Source of the DNA: Spirochaetota bacterium
GTDB taxonomy: Bacteria; Spirochaetota; UBA4802; UBA5368
Assembly (NCBI GenBank): GCA_004297825.1
Contig: SCSX01000062.1
Span: 1-62,345, forward strand
Reading direction: 5' to 3'
DNA: 62,345 bases
Numbering within the stretch: the stretch's first letter is position 1; each line of letters starts with the position of its first letter. The notes below the pieces were generated by a model. It was not told where the DNA came from and did not search any database. It saw nothing but the letters and a program-made list of their open reading frames with translations. Positions 34,493 through 43,444 of this stretch are shown here, one piece after another. The position numbers were made by a program, and so were the translations under genes.

Positions 34493-34726
34493 ATGTTCTC
34501 GAAAATTACGGACAAGTTCCAGATAACGATTCCCAGGGAAATACGCGAGCTCTTGAAGCTCTCGCGTAACGATTCCCTGGAATGGAAATATAAAAAGGGC
34601 GTCGTCACGGTGAGCCCCGCGAAGAAGTCCTTCCTGGCATTCGAGGGAACCGTCAAAACAGGTCCCGGCGACATCGAAAGGGATATCGAGAACGCGAAAC
34701 GGGCGCGCGCGAAGGGCGCGAAATGA
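34493..34726 (+). CDS. AbrB/SpoVT-type antitoxin
   Basis: A 77-aa protein with the swapped-hairpin AbrB domain: FSKITDKFQITIPREIRELLKL, then SLEWKYKKGVVTVSP. The basic C-terminal 25 residues likely wrap the toxin. Its stop overlaps the toxin start by ATGA. As in other pairs of this type it should bind its own promoter and the PIN toxin. Confidence 0.88.
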   Translation: MFSKITDKFQITIPREIRELLKLSRNDSLEWKYKKGVVTVSPAKKSFLAFEGTVKTGPGDIERDIENAKRARAKGAK

Positions 34727-35136
34727 AAAAGTACGCGCTCGATACCAACGCGCTGGTTTCATTCGTCACAGACCGGGACGAGCGCCAGCGGGCCAAAATT
34801 TTCCCTTACTTTACAAAAGCCGCCGGGATGGGCTGCGCGCTTGTCGTGACGGAAACGGTGTTGAGCGAATTCGTGTACGTCCTGTCGCACGTCTACTCGG
34901 TGGAGGAGGCGGTGATCGCGGAGATGATCAAAGCGCTCGCGGCCATGCCCGGCATTTCAACCGATACCGCGTTCGATCTCGATGGCATTCTCGAGTTATG
35001 GCCGGGGAAGATAAGGGACTACGGCGATGCCGTCCTGGGGCATTATGCCGGAACACGAGGGATTCCCGTCCTTTCGTTCGATAAGAAACTTATCTCTCAA
35101 TTGAAAAAATGCGGCATATCAGCCGAATCGCCTTAA
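34723..35136 (+). CDS. PIN-domain RNase toxin (VapC-like)
   Basis: A 137-aa PIN-domain protein. The acidic metal-binding residues are visible: Asp in ALDTNAL near residue 6, Glu in LSEFVYVL near 47, Asp in YGDAVLGHYA near 106, and Asp in SFDKKL near 123. PIN toxins cleave RNA, often tRNA or rRNA. It is coupled by ATGA to the AbrB antitoxin, a common pairing, and the set is therefore a complete module. Confidence 0.88.
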   Translation: MKKYALDTNALVSFVTDRDERQRAKIFPYFTKAAGMGCALVVTETVLSEFVYVLSHVYSVEEAVIAEMIKALAAMPGISTDTAFDLDGILELWPGKIRDYGDAVLGHYAGTRGIPVLSFDKKLISQLKKCGISAESP

Positions 35137-35185
35137 TCGTTGCTGCAGTGCCCCTCCGCGGTGATCTTCCATGCCGCGGCAAGCC

Positions 35186-35836
35186 TCACCCCGCCCCCTT
35201 CTTCATGATCGCCGCAAGCTCCAGCGCCCGCGCGATCATGGCCGACGCCGCGTGCAGGCCCGCGGCGTCCTGCTCCACGCCCAGCCGGACCTCCCGGTCG
35301 AAGAGCCCCGACCCGTCCCTGCTCGCGACGCCCGACGCACCCAGCGGGCTTACGCAGTGATGCACGCTCACGGGAATCATCTCGAGCGTGAGGAAGGCGT
35401 AGATGTGCGAAAGGTGCGTGGTCTCGAGCCCCCCGTGCCGCGCCCAGGCGACCGCCGCGCTCAGGCCCACTTTATTTTTCAGTTTGCCGCCCGCGAGGTT
35501 TCCGAACACGAACACGCGTAAGCGGTCGATGAACGAGGCCATCATGCCGCTCGTGCGCATGAAGTAGACGGGGCTCGAGAGGAGTATGACGTCCGCCGCC
35601 TCCAGCATTTCGAAAACCGGCTGGGCGTCATCCTTGATCGAGCAGTATCGGCCCGGGGCCTGCTTGCGAAGGCAGAAATTGCAATGGACGCAGTCGCGGA
35701 TTTCCAGCTCCGCCAGGCGCACGGCCTCGAACAGCGCACCAGCTTTTTCAGCCTCGGCCCGGAGATGATCCAGGTACGCGTTCACGTTCCCCTTTTTCAC
35801 GGGGCTCCCCGATACGGCGACAATGCGCACTTCCAT
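35186..35836 (-). CDS. NADPH-dependent FMN reductase / iron-sulfur flavoprotein family
   Basis: A 216-aa flavodoxin-fold protein. RIVAVSGSPVKKGNVNAYL at the N-terminus binds the FMN phosphate, and a cysteine set (CVHCNFCLRK...C) around residues 49-65 resembles the compact cluster motif of iron-sulfur flavoproteins. LLSSPVYFMRTSGMMASFIDRL is the second flavin contact. Members reduce quinones, metals or oxygen species. Upstream reading frame exists, but ATG 35836 after GGGAGG matches the family N-terminus. Confidence 0.87.
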   Translation of the reverse strand: MEVRIVAVSGSPVKKGNVNAYLDHLRAEAEKAGALFEAVRLAELEIRDCVHCNFCLRKQAPGRYCSIKDDAQPVFEMLEAADVILLSSPVYFMRTSGMMASFIDRLRVFVFGNLAGGKLKNKVGLSAAVAWARHGGLETTHLSHIYAFLTLEMIPVSVHHCVSPLGASGVASRDGSGLFDREVRLGVEQDAAGLHAASAMIARALELAAIMKKGAG

Positions 35837-35902
35837 GGCCCGGCCTCCCTGGCTTGAATGGTACCCATAGCTTTCACGGACCGCGGGCGCTGTCAAGAAT
35901 TT

Positions 35903-35913
35903 GGGGGGCCGAT
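35903..35913 (+). repeat. Dispersed motif GGGGGGCCGAT, copy 5
   Basis: An exact copy in the divergent region between the FMN reductase and pdxJ genes, continuing as GCGCC like copy 1. Confidence 0.5.
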
Positions 35914-36019
35914 GCGCCGGTCGGCGCCCAGTCGGGCGGAATGCGCGGACCGGGCCGGGTGCGACGTGCAGGGATAAATCGTTGACATTTTGCGCACGCC
36001 CGGGAATCCTCGGGGGAAC

Positions 36020-36733
36020 ATGACAAGATTAAGCGTAAACATAAACAAGATCGCCACCATCCGCAACGCCCGCGGCGGCACCGTGCCCGACGTCGTCAAG
36101 GCGGCCGTCCTTTGCCAGGGATTCGGAGCCCAGGGCATCACCGTGCATCCGCGCCCGGACGAACGGCATATCCGGTTCCAGGACGTCAGGGATATCCGGC
36201 CCGTCATCACGACCGAGTTTAATATGGAAGGATATCCCTCGCGGCAATTCCTCGACCTGGTGCGGGAGGTCAGGCCTCACCAGGTCACCCTGGTGCCCGA
36301 TTCGCCCGACGTCCTGACATCAAACCAGGGATGGAACGTTACGCGGCACGAAAAATTCCTTGCCGACATCGTCGCCGAACTGCGGGGGTATGGGATAAGG
36401 ACATCCCTCTTCGTCGACGCGGACCCGGACCAGATCGAGCGCGCCGCCCTTACCGGGACGAACCGTATCGAGCTGTACACCGAACCGTATGCCGTCCAAT
36501 TTCCCGTCGATCCCTATGGGGCTGTCGCCCCCTTCGTCCGGGCGGCCGTGAAGGCGGCGGAAGCCGGGCTGGGACTGAACGCGGGACACGACCTGAACCT
36601 CGAAAATCTAAAATTTTTCAAAGAACATATTCCCGGCCTGCTTGAAGTCTCAATCGGTCACGCCCTGATTTCGGACGCGCTTTACCTTGGACTTGAAAAG
36701 ACCATCCGGCTTTACCTGGAACAAATAGCCTGA
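36020..36733 (+). CDS. pdxJ: Pyridoxine 5'-phosphate synthase
   Basis: A 237-aa TIM-barrel enzyme that joins 1-deoxy-D-xylulose 5-phosphate and 3-amino-2-oxopropyl phosphate to make pyridoxine phosphate in vitamin B6 synthesis. The N-terminal [17 protein letters not shown] and [18 protein letters not shown] blocks are the family signature, with catalytic Glu in TTEFNMEG near residue 70 and the phosphate loop [11 protein letters not shown] and VSIGHALI near the C-terminus. GTG/ATG alternatives exist upstream; ATG 36020 follows GGGGGAAC. No other B6 genes are adjacent. Confidence 0.93.
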   Translation: MTRLSVNINKIATIRNARGGTVPDVVKAAVLCQGFGAQGITVHPRPDERHIRFQDVRDIRPVITTEFNMEGYPSRQFLDLVREVRPHQVTLVPDSPDVLTSNQGWNVTRHEKFLADIVAELRGYGIRTSLFVDADPDQIERAALTGTNRIELYTEPYAVQFPVDPYGAVAPFVRAAVKAAEAGLGLNAGHDLNLENLKFFKEHIPGLLEVSIGHALISDALYLGLEKTIRLYLEQIA

Positions 36734-36785
36734 CATTGTTCATTCCCTCTGCGGTTGAAGCACCGCACGCAATCTTTTCAATCGA

Positions 36786-38309
36786 TCAGTACGGGGGAAG
36801 CGCGACCGTGACGCGGAACGCGTCCTCGAACACGCGGAGATTTTTCTTCAAGGCCCAGTTCACGAGGGTGAAGTCCCCCTTCCCCCGGTAGTGGACGGTT
36901 ACGACGGGACCCTGCCGTCCAAGCACTACTTCCCTGACATGCTGGTTGTGCTCCCTGTCAAGGGCGTCGGCGATCCTCAGGATGGCCGCAAGCTTTATCA
37001 CGATTTCCCGCTCCCGCAACGAAAGCTTCATGAACAGCTCGTGCCGCTCCTTCGGGGCGGATTTCCTGTGATAGCGGGCGATATTGGCCACGATCAGCAT
37101 CTCACCGTCCGTAAAGCCGGGAAGCTCGGACTGGGAGAGAATATAGAGGGAATGCTTATGGTGGCCCTTGAAGCTGATGAAGCTTCCTACATCATGGAGA
37201 AGGGCCGCTGCCATGAGCATCCTCCTCTCGCCGTGGCCCAGCCCGTGAAGCGCGGAAGCCTGGTCGAACAGGGAGAGGGCAAGCCGCTGCACGTGCGCGC
37301 CGTGAGCCTCGTCGAAAAGGTATCTCCTCCCCAGATTTGTCGCGGCGCTCAACACCGCGTCCTCGACGTGTTTCCGGTGACCCCGGCCCGACATGAGCTC
37401 GTCGGCGATGTCGTAGAGAATGCCCTCCTTAACCCCCACGCCCGGCGCAAGGATCTCCTTCGCGCCGGTCATGCGCGCGATGCGCTCGTACACCACGGCG
37501 GCGGGTAAAATCACATCGGCGCGGTCCGGCCTGAGCTTGAACTTCTCGACCCGTTCCCGGAAGGACATCCCCCAGAGCGTTTTGATCGCGGCACGCAGGG
37601 ATACCGCCTTGATGACGCGCACACCGCCCTCGCCCGTCGCGGCCCCCGTAAGCGTGGCGAGCTCCTCGATGTTGCCGCCCGTGGCAACGAGTCCCGAGGG
37701 TTTCCTGTGCCGCGCGGCCGAGGGTATCCTGAGCGTCGATACGTATTCCGTAAGGAGGCGATTGAAGCGTCCCGGCTCTTCCGAGGAGAGGGACAGCTCC
37801 TCCAGGAGCCGAATGGTCCCCATGGTGTGGGACTCGCTCCAGAGTACGCCCCCGGAATCGCACAGGGAGACCTCGACACTGCCGCCGCCGATATCGACCA
37901 GCAGCCACTGCTTCTCACCCAGGTTTATCCTGCGTCGCACCGCAAGGTGCACGAGTCTCGCCTCTTCCGATCCGCTTATGATGGTGACTTCGATTCCGGA
38001 TTTTTTCTTGATTTCCTCGACCAGGCTGCTGCCGTTCCTGCTATCCCTGACGGCGCTCGTTGCGACACAGCGGAAATGACTTATCCCGTCCCTCTTGATC
38101 CGCCCGGCGGCGTTTTGCAGAACCTCCACGGCCCTGTCCATCGCGGTCCTTTCCATGGCGCCGCTCAGGAAAACGTCGTGCCCCAGCCGCACGGGGTAGC
38201 GTTCCGATTCGATGACACTGTAGGATACTGGAGAGGTAAATGCGGCGGATACGTACCTTATGGCATTCGAACCGATGTCGATGCCTGCGATTCTAAAGGG
38301 CGTGTGCAC
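36786..38309 (-). CDS. ppx: Exopolyphosphatase / guanosine pentaphosphatase (Ppx/GppA) with HD domain
   Basis: A 507-aa protein starting at GTG after GGAAG. The N-terminal ASKHA ATPase-fold domain has IAGIDIGSNAIRYV, a central LLVDIGGGSVEVSL and LVATGGNIEEL motifs that bind phosphate chains. From about residue 325 an HD-type domain follows (AALLHDVGSF, then HHKHSLYIL and RYHRK), as in long Ppx forms. It removes terminal phosphate from polyphosphate or hydrolyses pppGpp. It is the last gene of the leftward polyphosphate operon, 11 bp behind the unknown 201-aa gene. Confidence 0.92.
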   Translation of the reverse strand: MHTPFRIAGIDIGSNAIRYVSAAFTSPVSYSVIESERYPVRLGHDVFLSGAMERTAMDRAVEVLQNAAGRIKRDGISHFRCVATSAVRDSRNGSSLVEEIKKKSGIEVTIISGSEEARLVHLAVRRRINLGEKQWLLVDIGGGSVEVSLCDSGGVLWSESHTMGTIRLLEELSLSSEEPGRFNRLLTEYVSTLRIPSAARHRKPSGLVATGGNIEELATLTGAATGEGGVRVIKAVSLRAAIKTLWGMSFRERVEKFKLRPDRADVILPAAVVYERIARMTGAKEILAPGVGVKEGILYDIADELMSGRGHRKHVEDAVLSAATNLGRRYLFDEAHGAHVQRLALSLFDQASALHGLGHGERRMLMAAALLHDVGSFISFKGHHKHSLYILSQSELPGFTDGEMLIVANIARYHRKSAPKERHELFMKLSLREREIVIKLAAILRIADALDREHNQHVREVVLGRQGPVVTVHYRGKGDFTLVNWALKKNLRVFEDAFRVTVALPPY

Positions 38310-38320
38310 GGCTTCCGGTA

Positions 38321-38926
38321 CTATTTTTTATCGTCCGTTTCTAGCGGGTTCGCTTCGGACTGGATGTAGCGAAGCCGTTCCGCCGCGCCGCGGGCCTGCT
38401 GGATATCGTTTGCCTTGACCGCCTGGACGAGAATGCTGGCGGATCTCAGGTATTCCTCGAGAAAGGTGTTCCCGTCATTTTCAAGCAGGACAAGGGATTC
38501 GCAATCATTGTAGAATTCGTCGGCGAGATCGGTATCGGGAATCGATCCCGCAGCGATTGCAGACGATAATATCTCGAGGGTTTTATCCATTCTTTTTTTC
38601 AGCTTCTTCAGGGATGGCTTTTTCTTCTTCCCCTTTTTCTCGATGAAGATGGTCTTCGTCTGGACATCGGTCCCACTGGGGTTTTCCGGCTCGACCGCAT
38701 ACTCAAAGTGAATCCTCGTCCGCACTATGTTCTGGTAGTCGTTATATTTAAAGAGCAGTTTTAACGACGATAACGACTCGATGTTGAGGTTTTCCGAAAG
38801 GGGCACCTTCCCTTTTTCGATGATATCGGCAAGCGACCTCAGGTGCTGGGGCAGATCCTGCATGGCTATGGTATTCTTGAATTTTTCTTTTCGGCGCTTC
38901 TTGGCTTTATCCGATTTCTTTTTCAT
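38321..38926 (-). CDS. Unknown 201-aa protein in the polyphosphate operon
   Basis: A lysine-rich soluble protein. Residues 1-18 are strongly basic (KKKSDKAKKRRKEKFK); a segment of about 25-80 (LPQHLRSLADIIEKG, then LKLLFKYNDYQNIVRTRIHF) loosely resembles the small amphi-Trp/GAK-system type domain; a basic KKGKKKKPSLKKLKKRMDK stretch near 100 leads to a helical C-terminus. Basic patches could bind polyphosphate, in line with its place between PPK2 and Ppx/GppA, but this is inference. Its ATG lies 182 bp after PPK2 without a clear ribosome-binding site. Confidence 0.7.
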   Translation of the reverse strand: MKKKSDKAKKRRKEKFKNTIAMQDLPQHLRSLADIIEKGKVPLSENLNIESLSSLKLLFKYNDYQNIVRTRIHFEYAVEPENPSGTDVQTKTIFIEKKGKKKKPSLKKLKKRMDKTLEILSSAIAAGSIPDTDLADEFYNDCESLVLLENDGNTFLEEYLRSASILVQAVKANDIQQARGAAERLRYIQSEANPLETDDKK

Positions 38927-39107
38927 GGTTTATTGCTGTCCCCGATGGTTTGCCGGATTGCATATCGATTCCGAAGCCGGGACGGCGGAGGTCTCGCCCT
39001 TATCCCTGTTCCAACGCTATGGTCTCTCGATTAATATTAACATTTTATCAATAAAATATCAAGAAATCCTGAATAGTTCCGTGCGGGTGGATGCGGCGGC
39101 ACGCGGC

Positions 39108-40598
39108 TCACCCCCCTTCAAGTTTCCTCTCCAGCGTGGCGATAATAGTCTCCATGGTCTTAATCCTGGCAAAGTATTTTGAGTTTGATTCCACAATTGT
39201 CCATGGCGCGCTGGGCGTGCTGGTGCGGAAAAGCATCTCGTCCACGGCTGCCCGGTAATTGTCCCATTTTTCGCGGTTGCGCCAGTCCTCTTCTGTTATC
39301 TTCCAGTTCTTATGGGGGATCGACTTGCGCTCCTCGAAGCGGCGCAGCTGCTCGTCGCGGTCGATCTGGAGCCAGAACTTGACGAGGACCGCGCCGTAGT
39401 TCACCAGGTGCTCCTCCATCTCGTTGATCTCACGGTAGGCGCGCTTCCAGTCCCCCTCGGGGCAAAATCCCTCAACGCGCTCGACGAGAACCCTGCCGTA
39501 CCAGGTACGGTCGAAGATGGTGATGTGCCCGGCCTTGGGAATATAGTTCCAGAAGCGCCACAGGTAATGGTGCGCGCTCTCGATGTCGTTAGGCGCCGCG
39601 ACCGGGATCACCTCGTAGCCGCGGGGGTCCATCTCCTGGATCACCCTCCTGATATTCCCTCCCTTGCCTGCCGCATCCCATCCCTCGTAGAGAATGATGA
39701 GGGGAATGCGCCGCATGTAGATCTCGTGCTCCAGCTCCCGCAACCTCTCCTGGCGGTCGTCCAATTTCGCGGCATACTCGTCCCGCGAGAGCGACAGGGA
39801 AAGATCCACGCGCGCCAGGATCGAAGAGTTCAGGTTCTCCACGGGCGGGGCGGTGAGCGCCGCCGGTGCCATCTTTTTCTGCGCGCCGCCCTTCCCGATC
39901 CCCCGCTCGACGGCATTGATGAAGGTCTGCATGATCTTCACGTTGGCGAACCTGCCGTCCATCGCCTCTACCACCGTCCAGGGCGCGTACTCGAAATCGG
40001 TCTTGCCGATCATGTCGTCGACTACCCCGAGATACTCGCCGTAGAGTTTGTGATGCTTCCAGTCCTTTTTGGTAATGCGCCATGCCGTCGACTTGTTCGC
40101 CTCAAGCTTCTTGAAGCGCTTCTTCTGCTCATTCTTGTCTATGTGCAGAAAAAACTTGATGATCACCGCGCCAGAATCGGCGAGCTGGCGCTCGAATGCG
40201 CCGATATCCCGTAGCGCCAATACTCCCTCCTCCTCGCTGATCTTCCCACTCACACGCTTCTCTATATGCTGCGTGTACCAGCTCTGATCGAATATTGCGA
40301 TGCGCCCCCGGGCCGGCGTTTTCGTCCAGAACCGCCACAGGAAGGGCCGCAATTTCTCGTCCTCGGTGGGCTTGCGGATGGGGTGGACCCAGAAGTTTCG
40401 GGGGTCGATAGCCTGGATCAGGTCATTGATGCGCGATCCCTTGCCGGCGCCGTCCAGCCCCTCGAAGGCGATGATAACGGGGACCCCCGCTTCCTTTACG
40501 GCCCTCTGGAGCACGCTGATCCTGATCGAAAGCTCCGCGGCGATCTTCCTGTACTCTTCCCGGGAGATTTTCTTGTCGAGATCGATCGTTTCAAGCAT
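39108..40598 (-). CDS. pap: Two-domain polyphosphate kinase 2 (polyphosphate:AMP phosphotransferase type)
   Basis: A 496-aa class-II PPK2 with two P-loop kinase domains: Walker A GLDGAGKG at 47-54 and GWDAAGKG at 306-313, each followed by a FDRTWY / FDQSWY block and a lid with KNW-ITEEDW. The duplicated form normally phosphorylates AMP to ADP with polyphosphate; the N-terminal copy has drifted (FDQSWY), and the C-terminal one keeps the usual residues. ATG 40598 overlaps the PPK1 stop (40591-40593), so translation is coupled. Together with PPK1 it links polyphosphate to nucleotide charge. Confidence 0.92.
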   Translation of the reverse strand: MLETIDLDKKISREEYRKIAAELSIRISVLQRAVKEAGVPVIIAFEGLDGAGKGSRINDLIQAIDPRNFWVHPIRKPTEDEKLRPFLWRFWTKTPARGRIAIFDQSWYTQHIEKRVSGKISEEEGVLALRDIGAFERQLADSGAVIIKFFLHIDKNEQKKRFKKLEANKSTAWRITKKDWKHHKLYGEYLGVVDDMIGKTDFEYAPWTVVEAMDGRFANVKIMQTFINAVERGIGKGGAQKKMAPAALTAPPVENLNSSILARVDLSLSLSRDEYAAKLDDRQERLRELEHEIYMRRIPLIILYEGWDAAGKGGNIRRVIQEMDPRGYEVIPVAAPNDIESAHHYLWRFWNYIPKAGHITIFDRTWYGRVLVERVEGFCPEGDWKRAYREINEMEEHLVNYGAVLVKFWLQIDRDEQLRRFEERKSIPHKNWKITEEDWRNREKWDNYRAAVDEMLFRTSTPSAPWTIVESNSKYFARIKTMETIIATLERKLEGG

Positions 40599-42672
40599 GG
40601 CGATTACCACCTTCGTTGAGTTTTTTCAAGTACCCGAACATTTCCACCTGGAGCCTGTTCTTCACCGATCCCTCCACGGCGCGGTAGCCGTTGTCAAATT
40701 GTCCGCTGATCACGCGGGCCTTGACATTGTCGCTCCACGCGAGATCGAATATATCCCTCAGTTGCTTCTTCAAGTCGGCGTCAAGCACGGGACAGGTCAC
40801 CTCGATCCGCCGGTCGAAATTTCTCGGGAGCCAGTCGGCCGAGGATATGAAGTATTTCGGGTCGCCCCCGTTACAGAAAATGAAAAACCTGCTGTGCTCG
40901 AGATACCGGTCGACTATGCTCACCGCCTCGATGTTTTCGCTCAACCCCTCGACCCCCGGCACCATCGAGAACATGCCCCGGCAGATAATACGCACCTTCA
41001 CGCCGGCGTCGCCGGCGCGGTAGAGCCTGTTGGCGATATCCGGATCCGCAAGATTGTTGATCTTGATATGAATGTACGCGTCCCTTCCGGCGGCGGCGTT
41101 TTTCATCTCGGCGGCGATCATCTTCTCGACCCGCTCACGCAGGGAGAACGGGGATACCGCGAGGTATTTAAATTTGCCCAGTTTGTAAGGGGCCTCGAAA
41201 AACTCGAACAGGTGATACACCTCGTCCGTTATGCGCTTGTCGGCGGTAAAGAGGAAGTCGTCCGTATACTGGTTGGCGGTCACCTCATTGAAGTTGCCCG
41301 TACCGACCACGCAGTAATTCACGGTATGCGTGTTCTTTTTTTTATCAGTGCTCTCCTGGCGGGAGATCAGGCAGAGTTTGGAGTGGACCTTCAGTCCCTG
41401 GACGCCGAATATGACCTTGATCCCCTCCTCCTCCAGGCGGTTGGCCCAGTGGATGTTCGCCTCTTCGTCAAAGCGCGCCTGCAGCTCGAGCACCACGACG
41501 ACCTTCTTCCCGTTCCTGCGGGCATTGATGAGCGCGTTGATGATGCTCGAAAATTTCGCGAGCCGGTAGAGCGTCATCTTGATGTGCGTGACCCGCGGGT
41601 CCAGCGCGGCCTCGCGCAGCAGGTCGATCACCGGGTGGAACGAATGGTAGGGAAGGTGAATGATGAAATCCTTTCTTTTCATCGCCGCCAGGATGCTCTT
41701 CGTGTCCTCGAGAGCGGGATGGGGTATCTTCGCCTCCGCGGATGAATCCCGTTCGCCCAGTATATCGGGAAATTTCATGAAGTCCCTGGTGTTCTGATAT
41801 CGCCCCGCGGGAATGGTGGAATCGTCCTCGTCAATGGACAATTTTTCCAGGATGCCCTTGAGTATCTCCTCGGGGAATTCCGCGTCGTAGCTGAAGCGCA
41901 CCGTTTCCCCGAGTTTCCTCTTCTTGAGACCCTTGTTCACTTTCTCGATATAGCTTTCCATGATGTCGTCCTCGATATCGAGCTCGGCGTCGCGGTTGAT
42001 CTTGAACTCGTAGGCCTCGAAGGTCTCGTAATCGAAGAACGCGAACATCTCGCGAAGCTCGTGGCGTATTATGTCGTCGAGCATGATGATGTACTGCGTG
42101 CCGCCTATTGACGGCAGCTCGACGAAGCGGGGAAGCACCTCGGTGGGCACATGGAGGATGTAATAGTGGGGCTTGTGCTGGTCCGCCTGCTTCATCTGGA
42201 CGGCGAGATAGAGGTCCCGGTCGTGCAGGTCCAGCGTTTCGACCCTCTTGTCGATCCTGATCGGGAAGATGTGAGGGCGCACCTTCTCCAGAAAAAAATC
42301 GCGTACGAAGGGCAGGTGCTCCGGCAGCACCCCCTTCTCGTTGATGAGGAAAACGTTTCTTTTTTCAAGCTCCTTTATCAGCCCGCTGTATATCTCCATC
42401 AATTGCCCGCGCTGCTGGAACACGATCCCTTCGATCTGTTCGAGCACATCCCTGGGCGGGTGGTCGAGCTTCTTCATGTCCTTTTTCTTTATGCGGGCGA
42501 GACGCTTCAGCGTCGCCACGCGCACCTCGTAGAATTCGTCGAGGTTGGAGGAGTAGATGCCCAGGAACTTGAGGCGGCTGACAAGGGGTACGTTCGGGTC
42601 ACCCGCCTCCTGCAACACGCGGCCGTTGAAATAGAGCCAGCTCACTTCCTTGGGGATATGTTTTTTTACCAT
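40591..42672 (-). CDS. ppk1: Polyphosphate kinase 1
   Basis: A 693-aa enzyme that makes polyphosphate from ATP at the membrane. The N and H domains contain SWLYFNGRVLQEAGD and FLGIYSSNLDEFYEVRV. The phospholipase-D-like catalytic halves hold the autophosphorylated His430 in GLKVHSKLCLI and the second His593 in RYLEHSRFFIF, with YVGTGNFNE-type VVGTGNFNEVTA between. Length fits the family. ATG 42672 gives the standard N-terminus; the open frame continues 17 codons upstream. It lies 58 bp after the metallophosphoesterase and overlaps the PPK2 gene by 8 bp. Confidence 0.95.
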   Translation of the reverse strand: MVKKHIPKEVSWLYFNGRVLQEAGDPNVPLVSRLKFLGIYSSNLDEFYEVRVATLKRLARIKKKDMKKLDHPPRDVLEQIEGIVFQQRGQLMEIYSGLIKELEKRNVFLINEKGVLPEHLPFVRDFFLEKVRPHIFPIRIDKRVETLDLHDRDLYLAVQMKQADQHKPHYYILHVPTEVLPRFVELPSIGGTQYIIMLDDIIRHELREMFAFFDYETFEAYEFKINRDAELDIEDDIMESYIEKVNKGLKKRKLGETVRFSYDAEFPEEILKGILEKLSIDEDDSTIPAGRYQNTRDFMKFPDILGERDSSAEAKIPHPALEDTKSILAAMKRKDFIIHLPYHSFHPVIDLLREAALDPRVTHIKMTLYRLAKFSSIINALINARRNGKKVVVVLELQARFDEEANIHWANRLEEEGIKVIFGVQGLKVHSKLCLISRQESTDKKKNTHTVNYCVVGTGNFNEVTANQYTDDFLFTADKRITDEVYHLFEFFEAPYKLGKFKYLAVSPFSLRERVEKMIAAEMKNAAAGRDAYIHIKINNLADPDIANRLYRAGDAGVKVRIICRGMFSMVPGVEGLSENIEAVSIVDRYLEHSRFFIFCNGGDPKYFISSADWLPRNFDRRIEVTCPVLDADLKKQLRDIFDLAWSDNVKARVISGQFDNGYRAVEGSVKNRLQVEMFGYLKKLNEGGNRHA

Positions 42673-42730
42673 GCCGTCTTCTCTCTTATGTCTCCGGATG
42701 CATGATGCCTTTATCAAAGACAACCGATTA

Positions 42731-43444
42731 TCAGTGTCCTATCCCATGCAGAAACTGCTCCGCGAAAACCGGCGGAAGGCCGCTGTCGATTACTGCCGCG
42801 TAAAGCCTTTCCACGTCATAGGCGACCCTTACGATCTCGCCTGAAAGCCCCCCGCCGTCGCTGACGATCACATAGGATACATCGGGGGATCCCTCCACGG
42901 GCTTTCCGGCGCTGCCGCAGCCCGCGACATGGATCGATCCCCTGTCCACGAAAAAGGGAACGTGCGTATGCCCGGTGATGAAAAGGTCGGGTACGCGATC
43001 CATGAGCAAACCGGCAAGCTCCCGGGCGGTCGTGGCTTCAGGAATGTAATCCTTGTAGCTCCTCATGCTGCCGTGCGCCATCAGGACGGCTACGCCGTCG
43101 ATTGTTTCTTCGTATGAGAAAGGAAGGGAGGAAACAAATTCACGGTTTTCTTCAGTCAGGTGTTTGTATGTCCATTTGAACGACTGGTAACTCTCGGTAC
43201 GTTTTTTTCTTTTGTACGCGGCCTTTTTCCGCGGAAACTTGAGCACCTTCGCATCGTAGTTGCCCATCACCGTAGGGATGCCCCTCTCGCGCACGAGGGC
43301 GACGGTCTCGTTGGGGAAGGGGCCGAATCCCAGCAGGTCCCCGGCGCAGAGAATTTTCCGAATACCCCGGCCATCAATATCCCGGAGAACCGCATCGAGG
43401 GCCACGGCATTCCCATGTATGTCCGATATGCAGGCGATGATCAT
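42731..43444 (-). CDS. Metallophosphoesterase (YfcE-like)
   Basis: A 237-aa calcineurin-like phosphoesterase with all five metal-site blocks: ISDIHGN (D-x-H), CAGDLLGFG (GD), MGNYD (GN[HY]D), MAHGS, and ITGHTHVPF (GH-x-H). It could act on nucleotides, polyphosphate or related phosphoesters. The start overlaps the stop of the HD gene by ATGA (43441-43444), and it sits two genes above PPK1 in the operon. Confidence 0.9.
   Translation of the reverse strand: MIIACISDIHGNAVALDAVLRDIDGRGIRKILCAGDLLGFGPFPNETVALVRERGIPTVMGNYDAKVLKFPRKKAAYKRKKRTESYQSFKWTYKHLTEENREFVSSLPFSYEETIDGVAVLMAHGSMRSYKDYIPEATTARELAGLLMDRVPDLFITGHTHVPFFVDRGSIHVAGCGSAGKPVEGSPDVSYVIVSDGGGLSGEIVRVAYDVERLYAAVIDSGLPPVFAEQFLHGIGH

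Noticed and set aside
40300-41745. 481-codon plus-strand frame opposite PPK1 and PPK2
   Set aside because: The minus strand encodes two unmistakable enzymes through the whole stretch; the plus frame has no recognisable motif.
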